Assembly: GCA_937138495.1 (NCBI GenBank) | Contig: CAKZPE010000009.1 | Span: 1 to 64,000, forward strand | Source: an uncultured Oceanospirillaceae bacterium | GTDB taxonomy: Bacteria; Pseudomonadota; Gammaproteobacteria; Pseudomonadales; Balneatricaceae | Direction of reading: 5' to 3' | DNA length: 64,000 nucleotides | Shown here: positions 39,237 through 48,528 of the stretch, in pieces | Position numbering within the stretch: the first letter of the stretch is position 1 | Layout of the letters: every line of letters starts with the position of its first letter | Program-made: the position numbers and the translations under genes | The notes under the pieces: generated by a model | Told to the model about the DNA's origin: nothing | The model's input: the letters and a program-made list of their open reading frames with translations, nothing else | Database searches by the model: none

Positions 39237-40319
39237 ATGTCTAAGAATGTTTTGATTTTGCCAGGTGACGGCATTGGTCCGGAAATTGTTGCTGAAGCAC
39301 GCCGTGTACTGGAGCTGGTGAACGAGCAGGATAATCTGACGCTGGAATTGTCTGAAGCGCTTGTGGGCGGTTGTGCAATTGATGCGGACGGTGTGCCATT
39401 ACCGGAAGCGACCCTGAATGCTGCAAAAGACGCTGACGCGATCCTGTTGGGTGCGGTTGGTGGCCCTAAGTGGGATACCAATCCTGATTTCCAGATCCGT
39501 CCTGAGAAAGGCCTGCTGGGTATCCGTTCCAATCTGGAACTGTTTGGCAACCTGCGCCCGGCGATTCTGTATCCGCAACTGGCAGATGCTTCTTCACTGA
39601 AGCCTGAAATTGTTGCCGGCCTGGATATTCTGATCGTCCGTGAACTGACCGGCGGTATTTATTTCGGCCAGCCACGGGGCGTGCGTGAAAAGGAAGGCGG
39701 TATTCGCGAAGGCTACAACACTTATGTCTATGACGAGAATGAAATCCGCCGTATTGGTCGGGTAGCATTTGAAGCCGCCCGCGCCCGTGACAAGCGTCTG
39801 TGCTCTGTCGATAAGGCCAACGTACTGGAAGTAACCGTACTGTGGCGTGAAATTATGGATGAGCTGGCGAAGGAGTATCCGGATGTTGAGCTGAGCCACA
39901 TGTACGTAGACAACGCTGCCATGCAGCTGGTGCGTGCCCCTAAACAGTTTGATGTCATGGTTACCGGTAACATGTTTGGTGACATTCTGTCCGATGCGGC
40001 GGCGATGCTGACCGGTTCAATCGGTATGTTGCCATCCGCGTCTCTGGATGAAAGCGGTAAGGGTATGTATGAACCGTGCCACGGGTCTGCACCGGATATC
40101 GCTGGCCAGGGCATTGCGAACCCGCTGGCAACCATTTTGTCGGCAGCCATGATGCTGCGCTACTCCCTGAATGCCGGTGAAACTGCTGATCGTATTGAGG
40201 CTGCTGTGAGCACTGTGCTGGATCAGAATCTGCGTACCGCTGATATCTGGTCTGAGGGTATGACTCGCGTAAGCACCCGTGAAATGGGTGATGCTGTTGT
40301 GGCTGCACTGCAGGCATAA
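39237..40319 (+). CDS. leuB: 3-isopropylmalate dehydrogenase LeuB
   Basis: This 360-aa NAD-dependent enzyme oxidatively decarboxylates 3-isopropylmalate. Motifs are [38 protein letters not shown] and [26 protein letters not shown], with [11 protein letters not shown] at the end of the active site. The lysine and tyrosine of the [10 protein letters not shown] block are the usual catalytic region. It closes the leuCDB unit 56 nt after leuD; asd follows after a hairpin-rich gap. Confidence 0.97.
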   Translation: MSKNVLILPGDGIGPEIVAEARRVLELVNEQDNLTLELSEALVGGCAIDADGVPLPEATLNAAKDADAILLGAVGGPKWDTNPDFQIRPEKGLLGIRSNLELFGNLRPAILYPQLADASSLKPEIVAGLDILIVRELTGGIYFGQPRGVREKEGGIREGYNTYVYDENEIRRIGRVAFEAARARDKRLCSVDKANVLEVTVLWREIMDELAKEYPDVELSHMYVDNAAMQLVRAPKQFDVMVTGNMFGDILSDAAAMLTGSIGMLPSASLDESGKGMYEPCHGSAPDIAGQGIANPLATILSAAMMLRYSLNAGETADRIEAAVSTVLDQNLRTADIWSEGMTRVSTREMGDAVVAALQA

Positions 40320-40329
40320 AGTAGCATCA

Positions 40330-40435
40330 GTGCCTGTTTTCAGGCACAGAAACGGCACTCATTGCCAGGTTGCGACCTTAGTATGAGTGCCGGCTTGACC
40401 CGGACAAGGCTTTTGAAGGATCTTGATTCGGGTCA
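40330..40435 (+). repeat. Three consecutive inverted repeats between leuB and asd
   Basis: Hairpin 1: GTGCCTG-TTTT-CAGGCAC at 40330-40347. Hairpin 2: CGGCACTCAT (40353-40362) pairs with ATGAGTGCCG (40383-40392), and its 20-nt loop contains a second stem, AGGT-TGCG-ACCT. Hairpin 3: TGACCCG (40396-40402) pairs with CGGGTCA (40429-40435). None has a T-run. The array looks like a processed or regulatory RNA leader and does not look like a simple terminator. Confidence 0.6.
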
Positions 40436-40628
40436 GCGTTATGTAAAAGTCGTATGAAGCTATATAGTTTATGTATTAGAAATATTGCATAATACTGAGT
40501 TCGCTTACTGCGATCAGGTAAGTAGTTTCTTCTGTACTGAATAAAACAGAAGGGCAGACAGGCTGGTGTTGGCAATTCAGACACCGGCTTTTGTCGTTTT
40601 TTAAATCCTTAATTTGGTGATTAATACA

Positions 40629-41741
40629 ATGAAGCGTGTAGGTTTTGTTGGTTGGCGCGGAATGGTTGGTTCTGTGCTGATGCAACGCATGATGGAAGAG
40701 CGGGATTTCGATCACATCGAAGAGCCGGTCTTTTTCACGACATCCCAAGTAGGTCAGGCCGGTCCGGATATTGGTAAAACGATTCCGGCGCTGAAAGATG
40801 CGACATCCATTGAAGATTTAAAACAGATGGATGCCATTATTTCCTGCCAGGGTGGCGACTACACGAAACAGGTTTATGCTGATCTGCGTAAAGCAGGCTG
40901 GCAGGGTTACTGGATTGATGCAGCGTCCTCCCTGCGTATGGAAGATGATGCCATCATCGTCCTTGATCCGGTCAACATGAACGTCATCAAAGATGGTCTG
41001 AGCAAAGGTGTAAAGACCTTTGTCGGCGGTAACTGCACCGTATCCCTGATGCTGATGGGCCTGGGCGGTTTGTTCAATGCCGGTCTGATTGAGTGGATGA
41101 CCTCCATGACCTATCAGGCAGCGTCCGGTGGCGGTGCCCGTCACATGCGTGAGCTGATCACTCAGATGGGGATGATCAAAGAGTCTGTTGCGGCTGATAT
41201 GGCGAACCCGGCCAGTGCAATTCTGGACATTGACCGTCAGGTCGCTGATATCATCCGCGAAGGTCTGCCAACGGATAACTTCGGTGCGCCGCTGGCCGGT
41301 TCCCTGATTCCATGGATCGACAGCCCGGTTGATAACGGTCAGAGCCGTGAAGAGTGGAAGGCATATGCAGAAACCAACAAGATTCTGGGTCTGAACGACA
41401 GCCCGATTCCAATCGATGGTACCTGTGTTCGTATCGGTGCGATGCGTTGTCACAGCCAGGCGTTCACGATCAAGCTGAAGCAGAACGTGCCAATGGATGA
41501 AATTAACGCCATGCTGGCAGAGGCCAACGATTGGGTTAAAGTCATTCCTAACGAGCGTGATATCACGGCTGCTGAGCTGACGCCTGCGAAAGTGACCGGT
41601 ACTCTGAGTGTACCTGTCGGTCGTCTGCGTAAGATGAACCTGGGTGACGAATACCTGAACGCATTCAGCGTGGGTGACCAGCTGCTGTGGGGGGCTGCTG
41701 AACCGCTGCGCCGTATGCTGCGGATTCTGATGCAGGGCTAA
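40629..41741 (+). CDS. asd: Aspartate-semialdehyde dehydrogenase Asd
   Basis: This 370-aa NADPH enzyme makes aspartate semialdehyde for lysine, threonine and methionine synthesis. The N-terminus is [21 protein letters not shown], the catalytic cysteine is Cys136 in [10 protein letters not shown], and [10 protein letters not shown] and [16 protein letters not shown] are further blocks. I chose ATG 40629 to match the family start; the GTG at 40614 only adds five residues. Length equals that of Pseudomonas Asd. Confidence 0.96.
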   Translation: MKRVGFVGWRGMVGSVLMQRMMEERDFDHIEEPVFFTTSQVGQAGPDIGKTIPALKDATSIEDLKQMDAIISCQGGDYTKQVYADLRKAGWQGYWIDAASSLRMEDDAIIVLDPVNMNVIKDGLSKGVKTFVGGNCTVSLMLMGLGGLFNAGLIEWMTSMTYQAASGGGARHMRELITQMGMIKESVAADMANPASAILDIDRQVADIIREGLPTDNFGAPLAGSLIPWIDSPVDNGQSREEWKAYAETNKILGLNDSPIPIDGTCVRIGAMRCHSQAFTIKLKQNVPMDEINAMLAEANDWVKVIPNERDITAAELTPAKVTGTLSVPVGRLRKMNLGDEYLNAFSVGDQLLWGAAEPLRRMLRILMQG

Positions 41742-41755
41742 GCGTTGCGCTAACT

Positions 41756-41784
41756 AAAAAAACCGCCTGTATGGCGGTTTTTTT
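41756..41784. terminator. Bidirectional intrinsic terminator between asd and the EamA transporter gene
   Basis: The stem AACCGCC / GGCGGTT with loop TGTAT is flanked by A and T runs, between convergent genes. Confidence 0.9.
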
Positions 41785-41798
41785 GTATCTGAGTATTG

Positions 41799-42683
41799 CT
41801 AAACCGATGGCTGGCGCTGGCGTATTTGCTGAAGCAGTACGCCGCTGATAATCAGCGCAAAGCCGATCAGGGTTGAGTAGAGCACTTCTTCACCCACAAT
41901 GACCGCCAGCAGAATCAGCGAAATTGGCGGCGCAAGATAAACCAGATTGCTCAGCTGTGCGGTATTGGTTGCCAGCCGTAAGGCGCTCATCCAGCACAGG
42001 AAAGCAAAGCTCATTTCAAAGGCCCCGATGTAGATGCCGCCGGCTATAGCTGCCAGTGGGATATCGCTGAAGCCGTTTTGCCAGAGCATGAGGCCGGATA
42101 GCATTGGCAGACTCAGGCCGAAGCATAACAGCAGAGTAATGACCGGATCGTGAGGATACTTGGTGTTGAGAATCCAGTAGCTGGAGAAAAATATTGAGCT
42201 GCCCAGCCCCAGCGCAACGCCTAATGGTTGCTTAAAGTCCAGGGCCATCAGTTCACCCTGAGTGGCAATCACAAGTACGCCTGAATACGCGATGATGATG
42301 CTGAACAGATTGACCCGGGTAAAGCTCTGACCAAGAAAAGGCACAGCCAGCATGCTGAGCATCACCGCCCAGGTATAATTCAGTGCCTGAGCCTGTTGAG
42401 CCGGCAGGATGTCATACGCTGCAAACAGGATCAGGTAATAGGCTGTAGGGTTAAGAAATGCCAGCAGCAGGAAGAACCCCGGGGATTGCTTCAGCAATTG
42501 CCAGGCAGGCATCAGCTTTTGTTGTTTGCAGGCGGCAATGCCTAAAATTACGACGCTGGTCGCGACCGCCAGCCAGAGCATTTGTAACGGTGTGACCAGC
42601 GACAGGGTTAATTTAAATGCACAGGCAACGGTGGACCACATCAGTACCACACACATTGCCAGCATAAAGGCTTTGCGGTTCAT
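41799..42683 (-). CDS. EamA/DMT-family transporter
   Basis: This 294-aa protein has about ten hydrophobic helices in two EamA halves, with VVLMWSTVACAFKLTL at the N-terminus and GGIYIGAFEMSFAFLCWMSAL opening the second half. DMT-family members export amino acids and metabolites. The substrate is unknown, but cotranscription with the Lrp-type regulator immediately upstream (27-nt gap) suggests an amino acid exporter. Confidence 0.85.
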   Translation of the reverse strand: MNRKAFMLAMCVVLMWSTVACAFKLTLSLVTPLQMLWLAVATSVVILGIAACKQQKLMPAWQLLKQSPGFFLLLAFLNPTAYYLILFAAYDILPAQQAQALNYTWAVMLSMLAVPFLGQSFTRVNLFSIIIAYSGVLVIATQGELMALDFKQPLGVALGLGSSIFFSSYWILNTKYPHDPVITLLLCFGLSLPMLSGLMLWQNGFSDIPLAAIAGGIYIGAFEMSFAFLCWMSALRLATNTAQLSNLVYLAPPISLILLAVIVGEEVLYSTLIGFALIISGVLLQQIRQRQPSV

Positions 42684-42710
42684 CTTGTTCTCTTCCTTAA
42701 GTGTGCCGGA

Positions 42711-43172
42711 TCAGACAAGTTTGGCTTCAATGTCTTTAACGTCTTCCATTACGACAAAGGTGCTGGTCTGGGTGACGAAAGGCAGTGACGAAATTTTCTC
42801 TCCCAGTACTGCCCGGTAGGATTCCATGTCGGCAGTGCGGACTTTCAGCAGGTAGTCAAAGTTAGCAGCAATCATGTGGCATTGCTCAATTTCGGGAATG
42901 TTGCGTACAGCGTCGTTGAATGCCTGCAGTGCTTTGGTACGGGTATCACTCAGGGACACCTGCACAAAGGCAACGTGCTTGGTGCCCAGCTTTTTCTGAT
43001 CAACCAGTGCGATGTAGCCCAGAATATACCCCTGATCTTCCAGGCGGCGCATACGGATCTGGCAGGGGGTTTTGGAAAGGCCGACCCGTGAGGCAAGTTC
43101 GGTGATGGTGATTCGGGCATTTTTTTGTAGTTCCCGAAGAATCGCAATGTCTAATTTATCCAAATTGTCCAT
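42711..43172 (-). CDS. Lrp/AsnC-family transcriptional regulator
   Basis: This 153-aa protein has the N-terminal helix-turn-helix (LDKLDIAILRELQKNARITITELASRVGLSKTPCQIRMRRLE) and a C-terminal RAM ligand domain (VQVSLSDTRTKALQAF, then VTQTSTFVVMEDV). The sequence resembles BkdR/PutR/DecR-type Lrp paralogues. It lies upstream of an EamA transporter and divergent from the large glutamate dehydrogenase, so glutamate or another amino acid could be its effector. This is inference from context. Confidence 0.85.
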   Translation of the reverse strand: MDNLDKLDIAILRELQKNARITITELASRVGLSKTPCQIRMRRLEDQGYILGYIALVDQKKLGTKHVAFVQVSLSDTRTKALQAFNDAVRNIPEIEQCHMIAANFDYLLKVRTADMESYRAVLGEKISSLPFVTQTSTFVVMEDVKDIEAKLV

Positions 43173-43334
43173 GTGTAGGCTTCTTTTTATGTTTTTGTAA
43201 TTCGATGCTGCAATAGCGAAAAGGATACGCCTATATTTTCTCAGATTACAGGGAAAAAGACTTGTTCCTTTTGCATATAATTTACCGCTTTAGTGTCACA
43301 TGGCAAAAACGGTAGTGGGAAAAAAGTCGTTTTT

Positions 43335-43404
43335 GGTACCAAAGCAGTCGATCAATGGGTACCAAATTCAATTTTTTTCTTATAAAAGCCGAGAAATACC
43401 AAAT
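43335..43404 (+). promoter_or_regulatory. Repeated GGTACCAAA boxes between the Lrp-type gene and gdh
   Basis: GGTACCAAA occurs at 43335-43343 and 43358-43366, 23 bp apart, about two helical turns. A related TACCAAAT lies at 43397-43404. Each GGTACC is itself a palindrome. The pair looks like a tandem regulator site in the 384-bp gap; the rest of the gap is AT-rich and gene-free. Confidence 0.45.
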
Positions 43405-43556
43405 ACTCAGCTTAAGCGTCTTTAATCGTCCAGACGACTTAGGTAGAGTGACGCTAGGAATAATAATAAAAAAGCTCCGGTTCGGAGATCGCTTTCCTGA
43501 CCAGGGCTTTAAAAGCAAGTTCGCGCGACGTAATTGCTATCTGGAGTCAAAAAAAT

Positions 43557-46500
43557 ATGCATCAACTCGCTGGTCTGACCAAGGCACAGATCATGGATCT
43601 GTTGACCGAAAAATTATGTGCACAGGTCGATTCATCACTCGCACAGTCTGTTACTCACTACGCTCACCAGTTTTTCAGTGTTTCACCCCCGTCTGATTTG
43701 CAGCGCAAATCCCTTGAAGATCTCTACTCAACTGCTTTTTCTTACTGGCAGGTTATTCAGAGCTATGACGGCGCCAAGCCGGAAGTACGGGTGTTTAACC
43801 CTGACTTCGAACACTATGGCTGGCATTCAAATCACACTGTTATCCAGATCCACAACGTAGATATGCCTTTCCTGGTGGATTCGGTCCGTATGGAGCTGAA
43901 TCGCCGTGAAGTCGCTATTCACAATATCAACAACTGTGTCATGGCGGTTGAGCGGGATAAAAAGCATCAGCTGACAAATGTAACGACCCCTAATGCGCGC
44001 AGTGATGCGGCCCGTATGGAATCAGTCATTTGCCTGGAAATTGACCGGGATTCTGATCCGGCCCTGTTGGATGATCTTCGTGATACTCTGGCCAGTGTGC
44101 TGGAAGATGTACAGTATGTGGTGCAGGATTTCCGTGAATTACAGGATCAGGTTCAGGTTGTTAAAGAACAGCTGCGGGAAACGGATGCCAATAATCCGGA
44201 AATAAAAGAGGCCCGTAAGTTACTGGACTGGATGGTGGATGAGCATTTCATCTTCCTGGGGTATGAGCACGTGAGCTATAAGCACTCCGGTGCGAAAGTG
44301 ACTGAAAATGCTGACGTTAAAAGCCGCCTGGGTATTCGCCGTTTAGCGGCGGACAAAAAGGGCAGCCATGTGCTGACGGACTGTGAGCGTGATTTTGCCA
44401 GTAATGCCGATCTGGTCAGTTTCAGTAAAGATACTATCCGCTCGACGGTACACCGTCCTGCGTATCGGGATCTGGTAATTGTTAAGCAGTTTGATGCCAA
44501 AGGTAACGTTACCGGTGCACACCGCTTCTACGGCCTGTATACCTCTTCGGTATTCTTTGCTAAACCGCTGAGTATTCCGATGGTTCGCCGTAAGGTCATT
44601 CAGACCTTGTCTGAGTGCGGCTTTGAGCCTGGCGGTCATAGCCACAAAGCGTTGGTGCAGCATCTGATCGATATGCCCCGTGAAGAGCTGATGCTGGCCA
44701 GTGCCAGGGAGCTGCAGGACACTGCAATGGGCATCTTTAACTTGCAGGAACGCCGTAAGGCCTGCCTGTTTGTGCGTCAGGATTCCAGTAAGCGTTTCTA
44801 TTCATGTCTTTATTATATTCCGCGGGATCTTTACACCACACAATTGCGCCGCCGTATTCACAAGCTGCTGGTGGATGGTTTCCATGCACTGGATTCAGAA
44901 GTAAATGCGCAGGTATCTGAGTCGATTCTGTCCCGTACACACTTCGTGCTGTATGTGGATCCTGAACAGCAGAAAGACGTTGATATTAAAACCATAGAAG
45001 CGCGCATTCTGGATATGTCCCGCTCCTGGCCGGATGATTTGCAGTCCAATCTGATCGAAGCTTTCGGTGAAGAGCAGGGCAGCCGTTACAACAGTAATTT
45101 CCGAAGTGCATTCCCGTCTTCCTATACCGAGAATTTCTCTACGGGTAACGCGGTATCTGATATCCAGCACCTGGACAGCCTGAGTGATGAACGTCAGATC
45201 TCCATGAGCTTCTACCGTTCCTTTGAGGAATCCAGCGGTATCCTGAAGTTCAAGTTGTACAGTGCCAATGAGCCGCTGGTATTGTCTGATGTGATTCCTG
45301 TACTGGAAGATCTGGGCCTGCGGGTAATGAGTGAGCATCCGTATCAGATTAAAGCCGCTGACGGTAACACCTACTGGGTGAGTGACTTCCTGGTAAGTTA
45401 CGGTCAGGAAGATGCCATTGAGCTGGAGCAGGTTAAGACCATTCTGCAGGACACCTTCATCAGTGTCTGGGAAGGCCGTGCTGCCAGTGATAAGTTTAAC
45501 CGCCTGGTTATCGGCGGTAACCTGGCATGGCGTGAAGTGGCAATGTTGCGTGCGATGGCCCGCTACATCAAGCAGCTGCGTTTTGGGTATTCTCAGCCGT
45601 TTATGGCAGAAGTGCTGCACCGGAATATCGACATTACACGTCAGCTGACAGAGCTGTTCCATGCCCGTCTGAATCCGGAAAAATCCGGTGATGAGAGCCG
45701 TGTAGAAGCGATTGAAACGAGCGTTCTGGAAGCCCTGGAAGGGGTTGCCAGCCTGGACGATGATAAGATTCTGCGTCGCTTCCTGGTGGTTATCCAGGCG
45801 ATTCTGCGGACCAACTTCTTCCAGATGGCGGAAGACGGTAAGCCGAAGTCTTACTATTCATACAAGATTGATTCCCAGTCTATTCCGGATATCCCGCTGC
45901 CTAAGCCTGCGTTTGAAGTTTATGTGTACTCGCCACGCATGGAAGGTGTGCATTTGCGGTTTGGTAAGGTTGCCCGTGGTGGTCTGCGCTGGTCAGACCG
46001 TACCGAGGATTACCGTACAGAAGTGCTGGGTCTGGTAAAAGCACAGCAGGTGAAGAACTCTGTCATCGTACCTGTGGGTGCGAAGGGCTGCTTTATCTGT
46101 AAGAAGATGCCGGTTAACGGTAGCCGTGAAGAGATTCAGGCAGAAGGTATCGAGTGTTACAAACTGTATATCCGCGGTCTGCTGGATATTACCGATAACC
46201 TGGTCGGTTCTGATGTGGTTTACCCGCCACACGTGGTACGTCGTGATGAAGATGATCCGTATCTGGTTGTTGCAGCCGACAAAGGTACTGCGACTTTCTC
46301 TGATATTGCTAACTCGATTTCTGAAGAATATAACTTCTGGCTGGGTGATGCGTTCGCATCCGGTGGTAGTCAGGGCTACGATCACAAAGGCATGGGTATT
46401 ACTGCCCGTGGTGCGTGGGAGTCTGTAAAACGTCACTTCCGTGAGAAAGACATCAACACCCAGAAGGAAGAGTTCTCGGTGATTGGTATCGGTGATATGG

Positions 46501-48365
46501 CCGGTGATGTATTCGGTAACGGCATGCTGCTGTCTGAGACGATTAGCCTGGTTGCTGCATTTAACCACCTGCATATCTTTATCGATCCGAATCCTGAAGT
46601 AGCGCCGGCGTTTGCTGAGCGTCAGCGGATGTTTGAGTTGCCACGTTCGTCCTGGACTGACTATAACGCCAAACTGATCAGCGAAGGCGGCGGTATCTTC
46701 GAGCGAAGTGCGAAGTGGATTAAGATCAGTCCACAGATGAAGGCGCGCTTTGATATTCAGGAAGACCGTCTGGCACCGACTGATCTGTTGAACCGTCTGC
46801 TTAAGGCGCCGGTTGATATGATCTGGAACGGCGGTATCGGTACCTACGTGAAAGCGACGCAGGAAAGCCACGCTGATGTAGGCGATAAGGCTAACGACAG
46901 CCTGCGGGTTAACGGTAATGAGCTGCGCTGTAAGGTTCTGGGTGAAGGGGGTAACTTAGGTTTCACTCAGCTGGGCCGTATCGAGTTTGGTCTGAATGGC
47001 GGTTCCTCCAACACTGACTTTATCGATAATGCCGGTGGTGTTGACTGCTCCGACCACGAAGTAAACATTAAGATCTTGCTGAACGAACTGGTCAGCCAGG
47101 GGGATATGACGGTTAAACAGCGTAACCAGCTGTTACGTGATATGACCGATGATGTGTCTGATCTGGTACTGAAGAACAACTACCGTCAGGCACAGGCGCT
47201 GAACATTGCCGAGCTGCATGCCGCCGGCACGATGGATGATTACATCCGTCTGATCCGTCGTCTGGAAGCGGAAGGTAAGCTGGATCCACAGCTGGAATTC
47301 CTGCCAAGTGAAGACGAGTTGCAGGAGCGTAAGGAAAAAGGTCTGGGCTTTACCCGTCCTGAGCTGTCCGTACTGATCTCTTATGCGAAGATTGAGCTGA
47401 AGCAGGCGCTGATCAACTCCTGGATCACCGATGATCCAAGCTTCTCCCGTGAAATGGAAACAGCTTTCCCGCAGCGTCTGCTGGAAACCTTCCCTGAAGC
47501 GGTACGTAACCACCGTCTGCGCCGTGAAATTACGGCGACTCAGATCGCTAACGATCTGGTGAACCGTATGGGTATCACTTATGTGAACAACCTGCGGACG
47601 GCAACAGGCCTGGATTACAGTGATATTGCTGCGGCATATATGATTGTACGTGAGCTGTACGACATCGATACGATGTGGGGCGAAGTTGAGTCGCTGGATT
47701 ATCAGGTACCCTGTGATACTCAGGTCACCATGATGCGTGACATGATTCAGTTGCTGACCCGTGGTAGCCACTGGCTGTTACGTAACCGTCGTGACGGTCT
47801 GCGCCTTGAGCCTTGTCTGGAAAGCTACAAAGCGTCTATCGATGAGGTGGTTTCCAGTGCGGACAAGATCAGTAATACCGTGCCGGATAATCGCATGTCC
47901 GAGCGCTATGAAGATTACAAGACAGCAGGAGTGCCTGAACGTCTGGCTGCATTTGCGGCCGCCACTGAAAGCCTTTACTGGTTACTGGATGTCATTGATG
48001 TGGCATCTGAGCTGGATGAAAGTGTCGAAGTGGTTGCGCGGACATACTTCGGTCTTGGCACGCATCTGAACCTGGTGGGTCTGGACCGTAAGATCCGTGA
48101 GTTCAGAGCAGCTAACCACTGGCAGGCGCTGGCGAAGAACAGCTACCGCATCGAACTGGATACCCAGCAACGTGGCCTGACGCTGAGTGTACTGCGCAGC
48201 AGTGAATCTGATCAGACTGTTGAAGAACGTCTGACCCAGTGGAGCGAATCCCATCAGGATCTGCTGACTCGCTGGAACAATACGCTGACGGATATCGAAA
48301 ACACTAAGTTGGTGGACTGTGCCATCTTCTCAGTAGCACTCAGTGTGTTGCTTGAGTTGGCATAA
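43557..48365 (+). CDS. gdhB: NAD-dependent glutamate dehydrogenase, large (180-kDa) type
   Basis: This 1602-aa protein interconverts glutamate and 2-oxoglutarate with NAD. A long N-terminal region (about 700 residues, with ACT-like parts) precedes the catalytic domain: VARGGLRWSDRTEDYRTEVLGL, KNSVIVPVGAKGCF with the catalytic lysine, GIGDMAGDVFGNGMLLS, and NCG-like GGIGTYVKA. The C-terminus carries the helical extension typical of the class. It is catabolic and fits with putA, which delivers glutamate. A GGAG precedes the ATG at 43557. A terminator follows. The symbol gdhB is used for this class in Pseudomonas. Confidence 0.94.
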   Translation: MHQLAGLTKAQIMDLLTEKLCAQVDSSLAQSVTHYAHQFFSVSPPSDLQRKSLEDLYSTAFSYWQVIQSYDGAKPEVRVFNPDFEHYGWHSNHTVIQIHNVDMPFLVDSVRMELNRREVAIHNINNCVMAVERDKKHQLTNVTTPNARSDAARMESVICLEIDRDSDPALLDDLRDTLASVLEDVQYVVQDFRELQDQVQVVKEQLRETDANNPEIKEARKLLDWMVDEHFIFLGYEHVSYKHSGAKVTENADVKSRLGIRRLAADKKGSHVLTDCERDFASNADLVSFSKDTIRSTVHRPAYRDLVIVKQFDAKGNVTGAHRFYGLYTSSVFFAKPLSIPMVRRKVIQTLSECGFEPGGHSHKALVQHLIDMPREELMLASARELQDTAMGIFNLQERRKACLFVRQDSSKRFYSCLYYIPRDLYTTQLRRRIHKLLVDGFHALDSEVNAQVSESILSRTHFVLYVDPEQQKDVDIKTIEARILDMSRSWPDDLQSNLIEAFGEEQGSRYNSNFRSAFPSSYTENFSTGNAVSDIQHLDSLSDERQISMSFYRSFEESSGILKFKLYSANEPLVLSDVIPVLEDLGLRVMSEHPYQIKAADGNTYWVSDFLVSYGQEDAIELEQVKTILQDTFISVWEGRAASDKFNRLVIGGNLAWREVAMLRAMARYIKQLRFGYSQPFMAEVLHRNIDITRQLTELFHARLNPEKSGDESRVEAIETSVLEALEGVASLDDDKILRRFLVVIQAILRTNFFQMAEDGKPKSYYSYKIDSQSIPDIPLPKPAFEVYVYSPRMEGVHLRFGKVARGGLRWSDRTEDYRTEVLGLVKAQQVKNSVIVPVGAKGCFICKKMPVNGSREEIQAEGIECYKLYIRGLLDITDNLVGSDVVYPPHVVRRDEDDPYLVVAADKGTATFSDIANSISEEYNFWLGDAFASGGSQGYDHKGMGITARGAWESVKRHFREKDINTQKEEFSVIGIGDMAGDVFGNGMLLSETISLVAAFNHLHIFIDPNPEVAPAFAERQRMFELPRSSWTDYNAKLISEGGGIFERSAKWIKISPQMKARFDIQEDRLAPTDLLNRLLKAPVDMIWNGGIGTYVKATQESHADVGDKANDSLRVNGNELRCKVLGEGGNLGFTQLGRIEFGLNGGSSNTDFIDNAGGVDCSDHEVNIKILLNELVSQGDMTVKQRNQLLRDMTDDVSDLVLKNNYRQAQALNIAELHAAGTMDDYIRLIRRLEAEGKLDPQLEFLPSEDELQERKEKGLGFTRPELSVLISYAKIELKQALINSWITDDPSFSREMETAFPQRLLETFPEAVRNHRLRREITATQIANDLVNRMGITYVNNLRTATGLDYSDIAAAYMIVRELYDIDTMWGEVESLDYQVPCDTQVTMMRDMIQLLTRGSHWLLRNRRDGLRLEPCLESYKASIDEVVSSADKISNTVPDNRMSERYEDYKTAGVPERLAAFAAATESLYWLLDVIDVASELDESVEVVARTYFGLGTHLNLVGLDRKIREFRAANHWQALAKNSYRIELDTQQRGLTLSVLRSSESDQTVEERLTQWSESHQDLLTRWNNTLTDIENTKLVDCAIFSVALSVLLELA

Positions 48366-48384
48366 GCGATTCTGATCTGTAAAT

Positions 48385-48415
48385 AAAAAGCCCCTGCTTC
48401 GGTAGGGGCTTTTTG
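48385..48415 (+). terminator. Intrinsic terminator after glutamate dehydrogenase
   Basis: The stem AGCCCCT / AGGGGCT extends to a UUCG-type tetraloop and is followed by TTTTTGTTTT. Confidence 0.92.
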
Positions 48416-48528
48416 TTTTCTGGCAAATATTTTTATTTAAACCGTTGTTAATACGCTAAATGCTTGAATCTGTAGTAGGAAGTTTGTCATATTAATAACC
48501 GGTATTAAGAATAACAACGAGGTCAAAT

